DNA from: Posidonia oceanica
Lineage: Eukaryota > Streptophyta > Magnoliopsida > Alismatales > Posidoniaceae
Assembly: GCA_037176725.1 (NCBI GenBank)
Contig: JAZBRS010000049.1
Span: 15,890,001-15,954,000, forward strand
Length of the DNA stretch: 64,000 bases
Direction of reading: 5' to 3'
Shown here: positions 42,667 through 54,023 of the stretch, piece by piece
Layout: the number at the start of each line of letters is the position of its first letter
How positions within the stretch are numbered: the stretch's first letter is position 1
Notes under the pieces: generated by a model
What the model saw: the letters and a program-made list of their open reading frames with translations, nothing else
Told to the model about the DNA's origin: nothing
Databases searched by the model: none
Made by a program: the position numbers and the translations under genes

Positions 42667-43659
42667 GTCTTCACACCTACTCTGTGTGGCCCCGGACAGC
42701 GCCTGATCTCACACATGCGCTGTTCTACTTCTCCTTTTATTGCTTCTAATCTTTTTCTTTGCATTTGCATTCGCACGGCTTTTCCGAGGTTTTATCTCGC
42801 TGCTTTGGGCACCGTTTTGCGTGCCTGCTTTGTCTTTCGCGCCGTTTTGCGCGCTCGCCCTGTTTTTGGCACAGTTTTGCGTGCCCGACATCGTCTTTTG
42901 CACCGATTTGCGTGCCGCCTTGCTTTCTCGCTCGTTTTGCGTGTCGATCTTGTCTTTTTTGCACCGTTTTGCGCGCTTTCTTGTTTTTCGCCTCGTTTTG
43001 CGTGTTTTACGCCGTTTTCTCTCGCATGTCGATTGCATTGCATGGTTTTGCCGTTGTTTTGCTTTTTCGCTTGCATTTGCATATAGGACTGTGATGCTTA
43101 CTGCCTGGAGTTCTCACGAGCTAGGTTTCGCCCGGTTCGGAACACAGACAGCGTAGCTGAGCACTTAGACAGCACGTTTACTTCCTTGCTTTGCATCTCT
43201 CCACTTAGAGCACACCTTGGGCATTCATTCAGGCATTCATTGGCATTTAGGCATTCAAATCTGCATTTCCCTGCGTATGCGAGCGTAAGCCTAGAAAGAC
43301 CGATTCTCGGGCGTGTCGGGGGTGCCTAACACCTTCCCCGCACGTAACAGGAGTCCTTACCCTGTCTTTTGGCCCGCAATGACCATATCGCCCTTATTCT
43401 AGGCTAGAGTCATCTCATTTGCATGTATTTGCATTTGTTTTCCCTTGCATTGCTTTGCCTTGCATTTCTTGCTTGGTTTTGCGTGTTAATTCACACATTT
43501 CCCCCGGTTTTCCTTGTCTCCCGTTAATGGACATGGTGGCGACTCTGATTTGTCTTATCTTTCTCTTTTCTCTTCGATTTTAAGTGTTTTCGAGTTGAGC
43601 CTCTTCCTCGGATCCAATCGCCGCTAATAGCGAGCCTGATTCCGATCGGGATTGCTACA

Positions 43660-44922
43660 GATAGATGCAAATGAGTTAAGTTAGATGGCATGAATGATAT
43701 GTATGCTTTCTAGTATGCCCCCCTCAACTTATCTAGTGTTTCTTAGCAGGTGATCTACTTCGGGTATCCCTGGGTGTACGGGTCACCGACTCAGGTCAGA
43801 AAAGTGGGTTCCCTACCTAACTCCTGGCCCAGAGCTCAGGTAATGACAGGGTGGTGCGTTGGTGGCCTCAACCCCGCCGAGGCGTGGGTGGTACCCTCTA
43901 CTAACACCGACACGACCCCTGGACAAAAGGGGGGACAGACCGACTGACTTGCGCCATGCCCAAAGCAGTGGAACAAGAGGTCGGGACTATCCTTCGCAGA
44001 CTAATAGGTGGACTCAGATGAGAAGAATGCATGCCCCTATATGATGCTTATGCAAATGATTAAAGTCTTTTATCTTGCGTGTTTTATTAACCAAAGGGAG
44101 TGCAGGATTGTTTGAAGTCTCTAGTTGCTCCTAGAAGTTCTTTTTACTTGCCATTTTTAGTTAACCACGGGGAGAGCAAACAGTCTCTACTATCCTAGGC
44201 ATGGCATGTGCGAAAGGGAAGAAAATCAACCAAATATGGCAAGCAAACAACATACAACACAGCAAAAGGCAAGTGCATGGCATGTGCAAGTGTTCGTGAT
44301 CATAATAGTGAAGAAAAAGCATTCATCATGTCAAAAGGCATATATGCAAGGCATGTGCGTGCGTAGTGACATAGCAAGTGTGTAAAAGAAGCATTCAACA
44401 TTCAAAAAGCATGTATCGTTGCCAAACAAGTATGTAGACATGCAATGTGCAAGAAATGAAGCAACAATAAGCAGATAGATAAAGAAAGATAAAGACAAGT
44501 AAGCATTAAAGCAGGTGAGAGCAGAAGCAGAGAAATAAGCAGGCAACAAGCAAGCTAAGAAGCAAGCAAACAAGTAAGAGCGCCACAGCAGGCAAAGCAA
44601 AGCAAAACAGAGCGCAAATCGAGGCAAAGGAGGTGCAAAACCTAGACAGAGTAGCCACAAGGCAACTTGCTAGGAGTTTGCACAGAAAAGCGAGCAAAAC
44701 AGGCAAAGAAGGCACAAAAGGCAGGCAAAGCTGCAAAGCAGGCGAGCGAAAAAGCCAAGAACGAAAGCCGGAGTCTAGCCTTCCCAGCGGAGTCGCCACT
44801 GTGCGACTCGCTGGGAGCCGACACAGGCAGACAAGCAAATAGACAAGGCAGACAAAGGCACAAAGGCAAACAAAGATGCAAAGCAAGCGAGCGAAAGCAA
44901 AGGCGAAAGCCGGAGTCTAGCA
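43660..44922 (-). other. Leader of element C with repeated primer-site units
   Basis: No gene is seen. The right part has tandem ~142-bp units, each containing a primer-site-like sequence: TGGCGACTCCGCTGGGAA ending near 44798 and a decayed TGGCTACTCTGTC near 44645-44657, in step with the true PBS. The left part (43660-43870) aligns with the B leader; the middle (43930-44600) is rich in GCATGTGC and AAGCA words. Confidence 0.7.
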
Positions 44923-44940
44923 TCCCCAGCAGAGTCGCCA
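44923..44940 (-). promoter_or_regulatory. Primer binding site of element C
   Basis: TGGCGACTCTGCTGGGGA on the minus strand, one base after the LTR end at 44942; identical to the PBS of element B. Confidence 0.85.
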
Positions 44941-45559
44941 CTGTAGTAATCCCAATCGGAATCAGGCTTACTATTAGCGGCGATTTGATCCGAGGAAGAG
45001 GCTCAACTCGAAAACACTTAAAATCGAGGAGAAAAGAGGAAGATAAGACAAATCAGAGTCGCCACCATGTCTATTAACGGAAGACAAGGAAAATCGAGGG
45101 AAATGCGTGGATTAACACGCAAAACCAAGCAAGAAATGCAAAGCAAAGCAATGCAAAGGAAAATAAATGCAAATGAATGCAAATGAGATGACTCATGCCT
45201 AAGATAAGGGCGATATGGTCATTACGGGCCAAAAGACTGGGCAAGGACTCCTGTTACGTGCGGGGAAGGTGTTAGGCACCCCCGACACGCCCGAGAATCG
45301 ATCTTTCTAGGCTTGCGCTCGCATACGCAGGGAAATGCAGATTTGAATGCCTATGTGCCTATGAATGCCTAAATGAATGCTTATAGGTGTGCTCTAAGTG
45401 AAGAGAATGCAAAGCAGGGAAGTAAACGTGCTATCTAAGTGCTCAGCCACGCTGTCTGTGTTCTGAACCAGGCGAAACCCGGCTCGTGAGAACTCCAGGC
45501 AGTAAGCATCACTGCCCTATATGCAAATGCAAGCGAAAAAGCAAAGCGACGGTAAAACC

Positions 45560-45990
45560 AAGCAATGCAGGCGACATGCAAGAGAAAACGGCGTAAAATG
45601 CGCAAAACGAGGCAAGAAACGAAAACGGCACGTGAAATGGTGCAAAAAGACAAGATCAGCACGCAAAACGAGCGAAAAAAGCAAGGCGGCACGCAAAACG
45701 GTGCAAAGGACGAGGCAGGCACGCGAAACAGTGCCAAAACGAAAGCGAGCGCGCAAAACGACGCAAAAGCAAAGCAGGCACGCAGAACGGTGCCAAAGAC
45801 GAGAGCGGGCACGCAAAATAGTGCCAAAAGCGAAGCGGGCGCGCAAAACGGCGCCAAAACAGAGTAAGCGCGCAAAACGGCGCAAAAGACAAAGTAGGCA
45901 CACAAAATGGTGCCAAAAGCAGGGCGAGCGTGCAAAACGGCGCAAAAGACAAGGTAGGCACGCAAAACGGTGCCAAAGACAAAGCAAAAC
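45560..45990 (-). repeat. LTR minisatellite, element C
   Basis: This is the longest of the five arrays: GGCACGCAAAACGGTGCCAAA-type units (plus-strand view) with alternating GCGCGCAAAACGGCGC variants. Open frames on both strands are repeat artefacts. Confidence 0.85.
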
Positions 45991-46114
45991 CTCGGCAAAA
46001 CCATGCGGATGTAAATGCAAGAAAAGAGGAAACAAGGAGAGTGAAAGGAGAGGCAAACAGTATGTGTGTGAGAACAAATACTGTTTGAGGGCCGCACAGA
46101 GTAGGTGTGAAGAC

Positions 46115-46440
46115 CTACACTGGGGAGAACAAGCAAGCGGAGGGATTACCACTGCTTTGTGACTGTTTCCCACTAAACCGCTCCACGATGTGTCTCGCAC
46201 GCTGCCCAAAGCTCGCGGCGCGATCGGATCGTGGAAAAGGGGGAAGAAAGTCGCAATAAGTGGTGAATCCAGGGAAAACACAACACAAAACACCCAAGAG
46301 TACGCAAAACAGGGATCTGAGTTGATAGACAGGAAGGGGAGGTCCTATTCTACATGCTCAAAGAGACGAAAAGCGAAAACAAAGCAAACTATGCAAATGG
46401 CATGCAAATGAATGCAATGCAGGGGTTCAGGAGGACATAC
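46115..46440 (-). other. Candidate 326-nt intron in LTR of element C
   Basis: On the minus strand ATTCCCAG|GTATGT at 46440 and CCCCAGTGTAG|GTCTTC ending at 46115. The length equals that in both B LTRs despite substitutions and indels between them. Confidence 0.5.
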
Positions 46441-49400
46441 CTGGGAATCCTGGGGCCTGATCTGAAATCTGCTTGGTCCATGCTGAAGAGCGCTTCGCCG
46501 CGGTCGTCTGGGCAGCTTATTTGAGAAGATCCAACGGCCGGATCGGAAGTTATCGCAGCTTCAAGGCAGGAGGGCCAGAATAGGGGAGAAGAATAGATCT
46601 AAGTGTTCAGGAGACCCTAGGGGTGTGCAAATGGGTCCTCCCAGGTGAAAGGGAGCTAAGGGAACTTAGTATGTGCAAAGGGATGCTTAATGCAAAGCTA
46701 AATGAATGCAGAATGCATGCAGAAGCAAGAAAAGACAAGAAGGAGAATTTTGGGGAAAAACAGGGATTCAAATGCATTTTCAAAAAGAAAAAGGGGGTTA
46801 AAACCAGAGTTTTGAAAAAGATGGGGCTCTACAGGCAGGGGTTTTGGAAACAGGAGGGATTGCATGCAGTTTTGCAAAAGACTGGGCTTAGAATGATATT
46901 TTGAAAAGTGGGTATGCATCAGAGGAAGTTTTGAAAGCAAATGGCAAGCAAAATGCAATTTTGAAAAACTCTAGGGTCTAAAATGCAATTTTTTCAGAAA
47001 ACAGGGTTCTGGGGAGTCTGGGAATGCAAGTGGAGGGCCTACGTGCAATTTTGCAAACATGGGAGCTAAAATGCAATTTTTAGGGGCAAAACAGGCATTT
47101 TACATGATTTTAAAGGGATGCAAAGGACCTATGTGTCATTTTGAAATCATGCAGGGTCAAAAATGCAATTTAATATGCAAAATATGCTCTGAAATCACAG
47201 ATAAAGGACTGATGTGCAATTTTTTAAAAATGCAGGGGGAAAGATGCAATTTAATAAGCTAAATATGCATGCAAAATGACTACTGTGCATTTAAAAGGAC
47301 CTACATGCAAAAATGAGAAAACAGATGGGAAAATATGCAATGCAGCAAGCAAAAATTAAAATCAGAACCTAAGTTACTACAGTGCATGGGACCTAAATGC
47401 AAAAACAGTAAAATACAAGGACACAGAATGCAATATTATAAGGTAAAGTTCATGCATTTAAATTAAATGATCTACTGCAGGATCTGGATGCAATAATTAA
47501 AAACAGAAGGGCTAAAGCACAAATATTTATAACTAAACAGCACAGTAAAAGGACTGGAATATAAATAAAGAAAAACAAAAACATTTAATGCAATTTAGCA
47601 TGATTTTAATTCAAAACTGCAGCAGATTAAATGAAATAAGGACTGAAACGTAAAATAATGAAAACTTAGACCAAACATGCAATATTTACTGGCAAACCAT
47701 ACAAACGGAAAAATAAATGAACAGTAAACGGCCGTCGGCCGTGGGCACTGTAGCAGCAAGCTGCCAGCGCCCGCGACCGCCGGCACAGGAGTGCTGGAGA
47801 CGAGTTGATTGGTGGGGGAGGTGCTCCCGGAGCTGACGGAGGTCGGGCGGCGATCGGCGGAGGACGACGCAGCCTGGAACGCACCGGAGCGCTCGCCGGA
47901 GCTCTGCAGAGGTTCAGGAGCTTGGTCCGGCCGTTCGACGCAGCGATGCCACGTTCTAAGGGCCGGAGAAGCTTCCTGATGTTCGTGCGAAGCTCGGACG
48001 GTCGCTGGAGCCACGTTCCGTTGGCCGGAGCGGCGTGACGAACGGAGAGCCTCGCCGGAGAAGACGACCTGACCGGCGGCTGACTTTGGAGCAGGAAGAC
48101 CGGAGATGCCATTCTAAAGGGCGGAGAAGCAGCAGGGGGAGAAGAGGAAGCTAAGGGAGTAAAGAGTCACCTTTTTCCGCGTCTGAGTCGTCCTCCCGAC
48201 GTCAGCAGCTTCAGCAGTCGTCGGCGGAGGTTGTCCGGTCGCTGCGGTGATCGTTAGCTGCTCGCGAAGGTTGGAGCTGCTTCAGAATGTTCCTCCGGTG
48301 CTTCCCAGACGTCCGGACGCGAGCTTCAAAGCTCGGGCGAAGATTTGGCAATTTTGGGTTCACAGGTGGTAGCCGGAGGTCGGAGGAGGTTGTTGCTGCT
48401 CGTGGGACCTGACGGGGCCTTCCGGGTGACTGCTGGAGGTTCGGGGAGTGATTCTGGATAGTTGGTTTGCTGTTCTGGAGGCTGTGGAGTGGATTCGGGA
48501 GATGGCCGGATTTCTGGTCAGTGAGGAGGATAGGTGTTTGTGGTGGAGTACTTGGCCGGTGGTGAGGAAGAGGGCTGAAGGTTAGGTGCTTCTGGAAGGT
48601 GGAGGTTTGGTGATTATCTGGGTGGAGTTTGGAAGGAAGTTGCGGGCTGTGGTGAAGGGAATTGTTGAATGGGTTGTGTTGGGTTCTGCTGTTGGCTTTC
48701 TGCGGTGGATTCAGGTGATCTGGGGTGGTTTCGTGTGGTGGAATGGCTGGGAAATGGTGGAGGGAGAAGGCTGGGTTGCTGGGTGAGTTTGGGGGAGCAA
48801 TTTGAAGAGCAATTGGGGCTTGGATGGGGTTTGGTTTTCTGGAAAAGGAAGAGGATGATCTGGTGGATTTTGAGGAGGGAAATGGAGAAGGTCTGGGTAT
48901 GGGAATGCTCTGGAATTCGGATCTCTCTCCGGGATGCCAAGGACTCTCTCAGGCTCTCTCTTGCTGCTCTCTCTTCTCGGGGAATTGAAGGATGCAGAGG
49001 AGGAGAATGGAGGTTGGTTCAGGTGGGGAAAAAGCTCTGGAATTCTGATCTCTGGTTCACTCCCTCTCTGCCGATGATGAAAGCTGTCTGAAGGAGGAAG
49101 AAGGAGGAGGGGTTTTGTTCGAGCGGGAGCACTCGAACGCCATGGCAGGAGGCTGGCTTGGGAAGGTAAGTTTGCAGGAGATTGGCGGCAACGGCAAGAA
49201 GTTGGCAGCTGTGGCAAAGAGGAATAGGCCGGCGAGAGGCGTGGGCTAGGGGGCTGCAAACGCCGAAAGGTGGAGCGAAGGCAGAGGAAGGGCTGCAACG
49301 GGCGGCCGGCTGTGAGAGGGTGTGTCTGCAGAGGACGAGGACTGAAGATGGCAGACGGTTGCAGAAGGTCGAAGAGGGGGTACTGTGCGGAGGGAAGGAG

Positions 49401-51052
49401 GAAGAAGAAGACGGTGACCGTGGGCTGGGCCGCGGGTTTGAAAAAAAAAAGGAAAAAAAGAAGGGAAACGGGCTGACGGGCCCAGCAGAGAGAAAAAGGA
49501 AAAAGGATAAGAGGAGGAAGAGAAATGGAGGAGAAGAAAGGGAAGAAATAAATTAGGAAAAATAAAATAAAAATAAGCAAAATGTTAGTGTGATTGTGTT
49601 GTAGGTTAAGGTCTTGATTACATTTTTTAATGACTGTTTTTAGGTTAATTAGTGTGGTTTGGGCTTGATTAGGGTTTTAGGGTTTTGTTTTGTTCTTAAT
49701 TTGTTTTCCACTTGATTAAGTGTTGTTAAGTCTTTTTTAAATTGTTCTTAAAATTGTGTTTCTCTTGTTAAGCATTCAGGGTATTAATTAGGATTTTTAG
49801 GATTTATTTTCGTATTAATTGGAATGGGTTTTGGGCTTTTAGTTTTAGTCTTTTAGGGTTTTCTTTTCTTAAGTCTCTTGGGATTAGGTTTTTGATTTTT
49901 ATTTGTTGATTTTTCTTGATGTTTTTTAATTGGGTTTCTCTTATCTGATTAAGTATTTTTTAAGTCTTTTTAATGTGTTTTTCATTTTCTTTTTAATTAA
50001 GTTCTTAGGTTGTTTTTTCTTAGGTTTGCTAAGTTAGGCTTTTTTCTTTCATTAATTACTTATCTTAGAGTTTTAATTGTTTTACTTCTTTTTAGGGTTT
50101 GTTTTTTTTAATTCTTTTGAGAGGGTTTTCATTTTTGGTGGCTTTTGATTTTATTTCAGTTTTTTCTTTGATTTTACAGTATTTTCTTTTAGTTTGTTTT
50201 GCATTTTTTAGTTTGCATGCTTGATTCTCTTTTTAGCTTGATTTAATTAGGTTTAAGTTTTTTAATTGTTTTTTTAATGTTTTTAAATTGTTTTTCTTAG
50301 AGTTCTGATTTGTTTCTCTTATGTTTGGGAGTTTTACAGATTTTTAGGGCTTTTTATGGATTTTAGCAAAAGAAAGAAAAGGAAAAGAGAAGGAGGAAGA
50401 AAATGTGAAAAGGGAGAAGTAAAAAGGAAAGAGATGAGTTGGAGGAAAATGATTTTTAAAATTCAGGGAAAATGTTAAAAATAAAGTAAAAATAGGAATA
50501 AGATAGAGAAGGGATAGAAGCACAAAGAGGGCCCACAGCCAGGCAGGAAAAAGGGCAAGAAGGGGATGAAAAGAGAGATGATAACCAGAAGAGAGAGAGG
50601 AGAGAGAAAACGATAATCCCGGAGAGAGAAAAGGATAATTAGGGCAAATGAGAGGCTTAGAGGTCTTGGATTGGGATGAAAGTTGGAGAGTGGGTAGTCT
50701 AGGGTTTGAGGAGCTGGCTCTGAAGTTTTGGTTTGATTCCAAGGAGGTTTTGAAGGGGTTTTAAGATGTAGAAAAAGGGGAGTTTTACCTAGGTTTTCTA
50801 GGGTTTTTGGGAATGGTCTTGGGTTGGAAATTTCTAAGTTCTTGGGTAGGTCTGTTAAGTAGGTGTTGGTGGGTTTTCCTATGGATTTTGGTCAGGTTTT
50901 GAGCTTGGGAAGAGGGGTAAAGGCTTAGGTCAAGTTTGCCTGGTTTTGAAGGGTAAAAAAGAGGGTTAGGGTTTGGTTTGGTTTGGGTTTGAGTCCAGCA
51001 ATCACCAGGAGGGTCCCAAATGGTCCAAGCCTGCCAAGATGGGGTGTCAACA

Positions 51053-52667
51053 ACAGCAACAAGCTCCAAATCATGAGTGGGGTAATTCTTCTCATGGTCT
51101 TTGAGTTGCCGAGATGCATAAGCCACAACTCTACCATGCTGCATTACAACACACCCCAACCTAGATCCATAGGCATCACTGTAGACCGAGAAACCACCAC
51201 TCCCAGAGGGCAAAGTTAGGACAAAAGAGGAGACCAGGTGAGTCTTCAACTCAAGGAAACTCTCTTCACACCACCAATCCCACACAAAAGAGATTTCCTT
51301 CCGGGTCAATCTAGTCAGAGGTTCAACAATCTTGGAGAAATCCTGAATAAACCTCCGATAATATCCAGCCAAACCTAGAAAACTTCTGATCTCAGAGACG
51401 ATCTTCAGCCTAACCCAACTGCTCACAGCCTCAACCTTGGCCGGATCAACCTTGATTCCAGCACCAGAGATGACGTGGCCAAGAAAAGCAACCTCCTCAA
51501 GCCAGAACTCACATTTGGAGAACTTTGCAAAGAGCTGATTCTGCCTCAAAGTCTCCAAAACTGCCTTCAAATGCATTCTGTGAGTCTCTACATCAGGAGA
51601 GTATACTAGCACGTCATCCACAAAAACAACCACAAACTGATCCAGATAGGGCCTGAACACCCTGTTCATCAGGTCCATGAAAGCTACTGGTGCATTGGTC
51701 AATCCAAATGGCATGACCCTGGACTCATAGTGGCCATACCGAGTCCGAAAAGCTGTCTTCTGAACATCGGACTCCCGAATTCGGAGCTGATGATAACCTG
51801 ACCTCAAGTCTATCTTGGAAAAGACAGACGCTCCCTGCAACTGGTCAAACAGGTCATCAATCCTAGGTAAAGGGTACTTGTTCTTGATGGTAATCTGATT
51901 CAGCATTCTATAATCAATGCACAATCTGAGAGTACCATCCTTCTTCTTGACGAACAAAACCGACGCACCCCAAGGAGAAACACTGGGCCGGATGAACCCT
52001 CTGTCTAGCAGTTCTTGCAACTGACAACTGTGCTCCCTCAATTCGGCAAGCACCATTCTATACGGGGCCTTCGAAATAGCACCAGAACTAGGCACCAAAT
52101 CTATCTAGAACTCTAGCTCCCTATGCGGCGGCATACCAGGTAGGTCCTTTGGAAACACATCTGGATACCTACAAACCACTGGTATGTCCTGTATCCTCAC
52201 AACAGATGAAGAGGACACAATCACACTGGCCAGGTAGCCCACACTGCCTCTTGCTAAATGGCGGTAGGCCTTCATTGCTGAAATAATCTTCTTTGGCCCT
52301 CCAGGTTTGACCCCTTGGACCAAACACCATCCCTGACCAGGACAATCCGCCACCACCGTCTTCTTGGCACAGTCAATTACAGCTGAATACTGCGCCAGCT
52401 AGTTCATCCCCAGTATGACATCATACTCCTACATGTCCATAACTATCAGACTGGCCTCGAAGTCCATCTCTCCCAACTTCACACCAATGGACCTCAGAAA
52501 CTTCCATACCAAGCTGTGCTCCCCTAAAGGAGTCACCACATCAAGATGAAATGCTAATCTTGCCGGTCTTAGGCCAAGCTCAGCTGCAGATGACTCAAAT
52601 ATAAACGAGTAAGAACTCCCTGAGTCAAATAAAACTCTGGCCATATTACCAGCCACAAGAAAAGAAC
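51053..52667 (-). pseudogene. pol: Protease, RT and partial RNase H of element D
   Basis: Reading leftward: protease with ARVLFDSGSSYSFI (about 52635-52585), then in-frame stops at 52429, near 52400 and at 52105. RT follows with [29 protein letters not shown] and the catalytic FVDD within [10 protein letters not shown] (about 51625-51596), then [12 protein letters not shown] and the start of RNase H ([24 protein letters not shown]). The coding sequence ends at 51053 where the element C LTR begins; a frame continues by chance into that LTR as VDTPSWQAW. Integrase and chromodomain are not present here. Confidence 0.88.
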
Positions 52668-52775
52668 CTGGTAAAGCACAACACAACAACAAACCACACA
52701 TCCATTAATAGGGAAAAGTACTGGATACATATTACAACACAGAGGTCCACAATACAAATCACTCTCGCTCCTTAC
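52668..52775 (-). other. Candidate 108-nt intron between gag and protease of element D
   Basis: On the minus strand GAGG|GTAAGG at 52775 and TTTACCAG|GTTC ending at 52668. The stretch is T-rich and contains in-frame stops. Removing it would join DVVEG to SFLVAGNMARVLF in frame, where related elements have a continuous DVV-x-G segment before the protease. Confidence 0.55.
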
Positions 52776-53886
52776 CCTCAACAACATCCCCAGAGGGTCC
52801 AGCATCAGGAGCGGTTATGGAAAACACTCGTCCCCTGGTCGGCTGATGAGGTGCATCCCCAGCAGGCTTTGGTGGCTCAGGATAGTTCTGCTGAATATGC
52901 CCAGTCTTCCCGCAATTATAACATCTCACAAGGCCTGCGTTCTGCGATTTACTAGCGCAATACATAGCAATGTGTCCTGGCTTCCCACCCTTGAAACAAG
53001 TTCTTGGACCTCCACTCGAGCCTGTCTGGCTGTATCCAGAACTCCCTCTTCCAAAAGAACTGCGTCCCTCCTTAGCAACAGAATCGGAACGCTCCTTCCT
53101 CTTCTTCCCTGAGCTCCCAGAACTACCAGAGCTTAGACCTCCAGAAACAGAAGGCCGCTGAGAGGACGACTTCCCCTTCCCTTTGGGGTGTTCTTCTAGA
53201 AACAGCTTGCGGTCATCTTCATACCTGGCTGCGAGCTTCACAACATCAGCCAAGGTTGGGCATCTAAAACCCAAAACCCTTGACCGAAGAGCTGGCACCA
53301 ACCCTTCCACAAACTTCTTAGCTTGGCGTCTTTCCGTGTCGAACACCTGAGCAAACTGCTCCAACCGAGTGAAAGCTACCTCGTACTCTGCCACAGACAT
53401 GCTCCCCTGCTTCAAATTCTGGAAGTCCCTATCCAAGCGATCCCGCTCATACTTAGGGAAATACTGCTCGTAGAACACCTCCCGGAACTCTTCCCAGGGT
53501 ATAGCAAGCAGATCTGCGTCAGGAAACTTGAGACGGCGTGCAGACTTCCACTACTGGCCGGCTTCACCCTTGAATTGGAAGGTTGCCAGACGAACCCACA
53601 TCTCCTCCGGATACTCCAGACTCTCCAAAATCTTCTCAACCCTTGAGAGCCAAGACTCCGCATCCTCTGGCTTGCCCTTGCCATCGAAGTTCGGCGCACC
53701 AAGCTTACGGAACTGGGAAATCCACAGGTCACCCTTGGCCTCACTGGAACTGCTCTTTCCAAGTGATTGCATGAGTCCCCGCACCATTTCCCCCAACTCT
53801 AGCCGAACTCCCTTCCAACCACCTTCATCCTCCAAGCCAGAACTAGATGCAGAAACCTTCCCCTTGCCTTTGCCCTTAGGTGCCAT
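52759..53886 (-). pseudogene. gag: Gag of element D
   Basis: ATG at 53886 (MAPKGKGKGKVSA). The frame is interrupted by one TAG at 53553-53551 and then runs in the same frame to 52759. Core motifs are WLSRVEKILE, FYEQYFPKYERDRLDRDFQNL and VAEYEVAFTRLEQF. Two CCHC zinc knuckles are both damaged: CFKGGKPGHIAMYC has Gly for the second Cys and CYNCGKTGHIQQNY has Tyr for the last Cys. The final residues (VEGKERE) may lie in the candidate intron. The leader between the ATG and PBS is only about 120 bp. Confidence 0.85.
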
Positions 53887-54007
53887 CTAGCTAAAGCCAC
53901 AAAACAAAGACAAGAAATAAAAGATCAGGTGCAAAAACACAAACGGCACAGTCCTACGGAGCCACTAGATCGGACACTACTAAGCTGGTGCACTTAGTGA
54001 ACCTAGA

Positions 54008-54019
54008 GCTCTGATACCA
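54008..54019 (-). promoter_or_regulatory. Primer binding site of element D (initiator-Met tRNA)
   Basis: TGGTATCAGAGC on the minus strand, complementary to the 3' end of plant initiator methionine tRNA, four bases after the LTR end (54024). Confidence 0.9.
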
Positions 54020-54023
54020 CTCC

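Larger units (their letters stand above)
19218..43659 (+). mobile_element. Element B: Tat/Ogre-like LTR retrotransposon, decayed and RT-less
   Basis: B has a 5' LTR lacking its first ~128 bp (19218 aligns with 37875 of the 3' LTR), arginine-type PBS, leader, gag-pro with in-frame stops, a deletion removing all RT and RNase H, an integrase core, the DUF7745-like ORF, the hairpin region, a polypurine tract and a full 3' LTR. The two LTRs are very similar. The 5' gap is explained if A inserted at LTR position ~128. The 3' LTR ends at 43659 and the next base is inside the leader of element C, so B probably inserted into C. It needs RT, RNase H and probably Gag from another copy. Confidence 0.88.
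37747..43659 (+). repeat. 3' LTR of element B (5913 bp)
   Basis: TGTTGACACCCC to GGGATTGCTACA. It is nearly identical to the 5' LTR apart from scattered substitutions (for example CGCGCGCACC at 39610 against TGCGTGCACC at 20950) and one fewer minisatellite unit. TATA at 39638, candidate mini-intron 40615-40671, candidate intron 42341-42666, minisatellite 42790-43060. Confidence 0.92.
43660..51052 (-). mobile_element. Element C: Tat/Ogre-like retrotransposon on the minus strand (5' LTR and leader only)
   Basis: Read on the minus strand: LTR from 51052 to 44942, PBS at 44940-44923, then about 1.26 kb of leader to 43660, where B interrupts it. The leader end matches B leader positions near 25388. 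The LTR start TGTTGACACCCCATCTTGG is fused into the RNase H coding sequence of element D, so C probably inserted there. Its coding region should lie left of the window. Confidence 0.88.
44942..51052 (-). repeat. 5' LTR of element C (6111 bp)
   Basis: It begins TGTTGACACCCC at 51052 and ends GGATTACTACA at 44942. Blocks follow the A and B LTRs in reverse: CT block near 50350-50640, T-rich (A-rich on the minus strand) 49560-50340, GC-rich 47740-48060, AT-rich 46700-47700, minisatellite 45560-45990, conserved block 45215-45330. Where A and B have the TATA box the sequence here (about 49100-49150) is rearranged and I see no TATA. Possible mini-intron at 48170-48114. Confidence 0.9.

Noticed and set aside
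45521..46162. Basic repetitive frames in the LTR minisatellites (also 18295-18693, 24055-24525, 42715-43156, 59264-59996)
   Set aside because: They occur on both strands in all three frames of a repeat lacking stop codons; no protein homology.
47805..48038. Host gene or non-coding RNA in the GC-rich LTR segments (also 16100-16650, 21850-22400, 61490-61870)
   Set aside because: The segments are collinear parts of related LTRs; frames differ between copies and carry no domain.
50785..51052. C-terminal part of the element D RT frame
   Set aside because: Codons left of 51053 belong to the LTR of element C; the frame runs on by chance.
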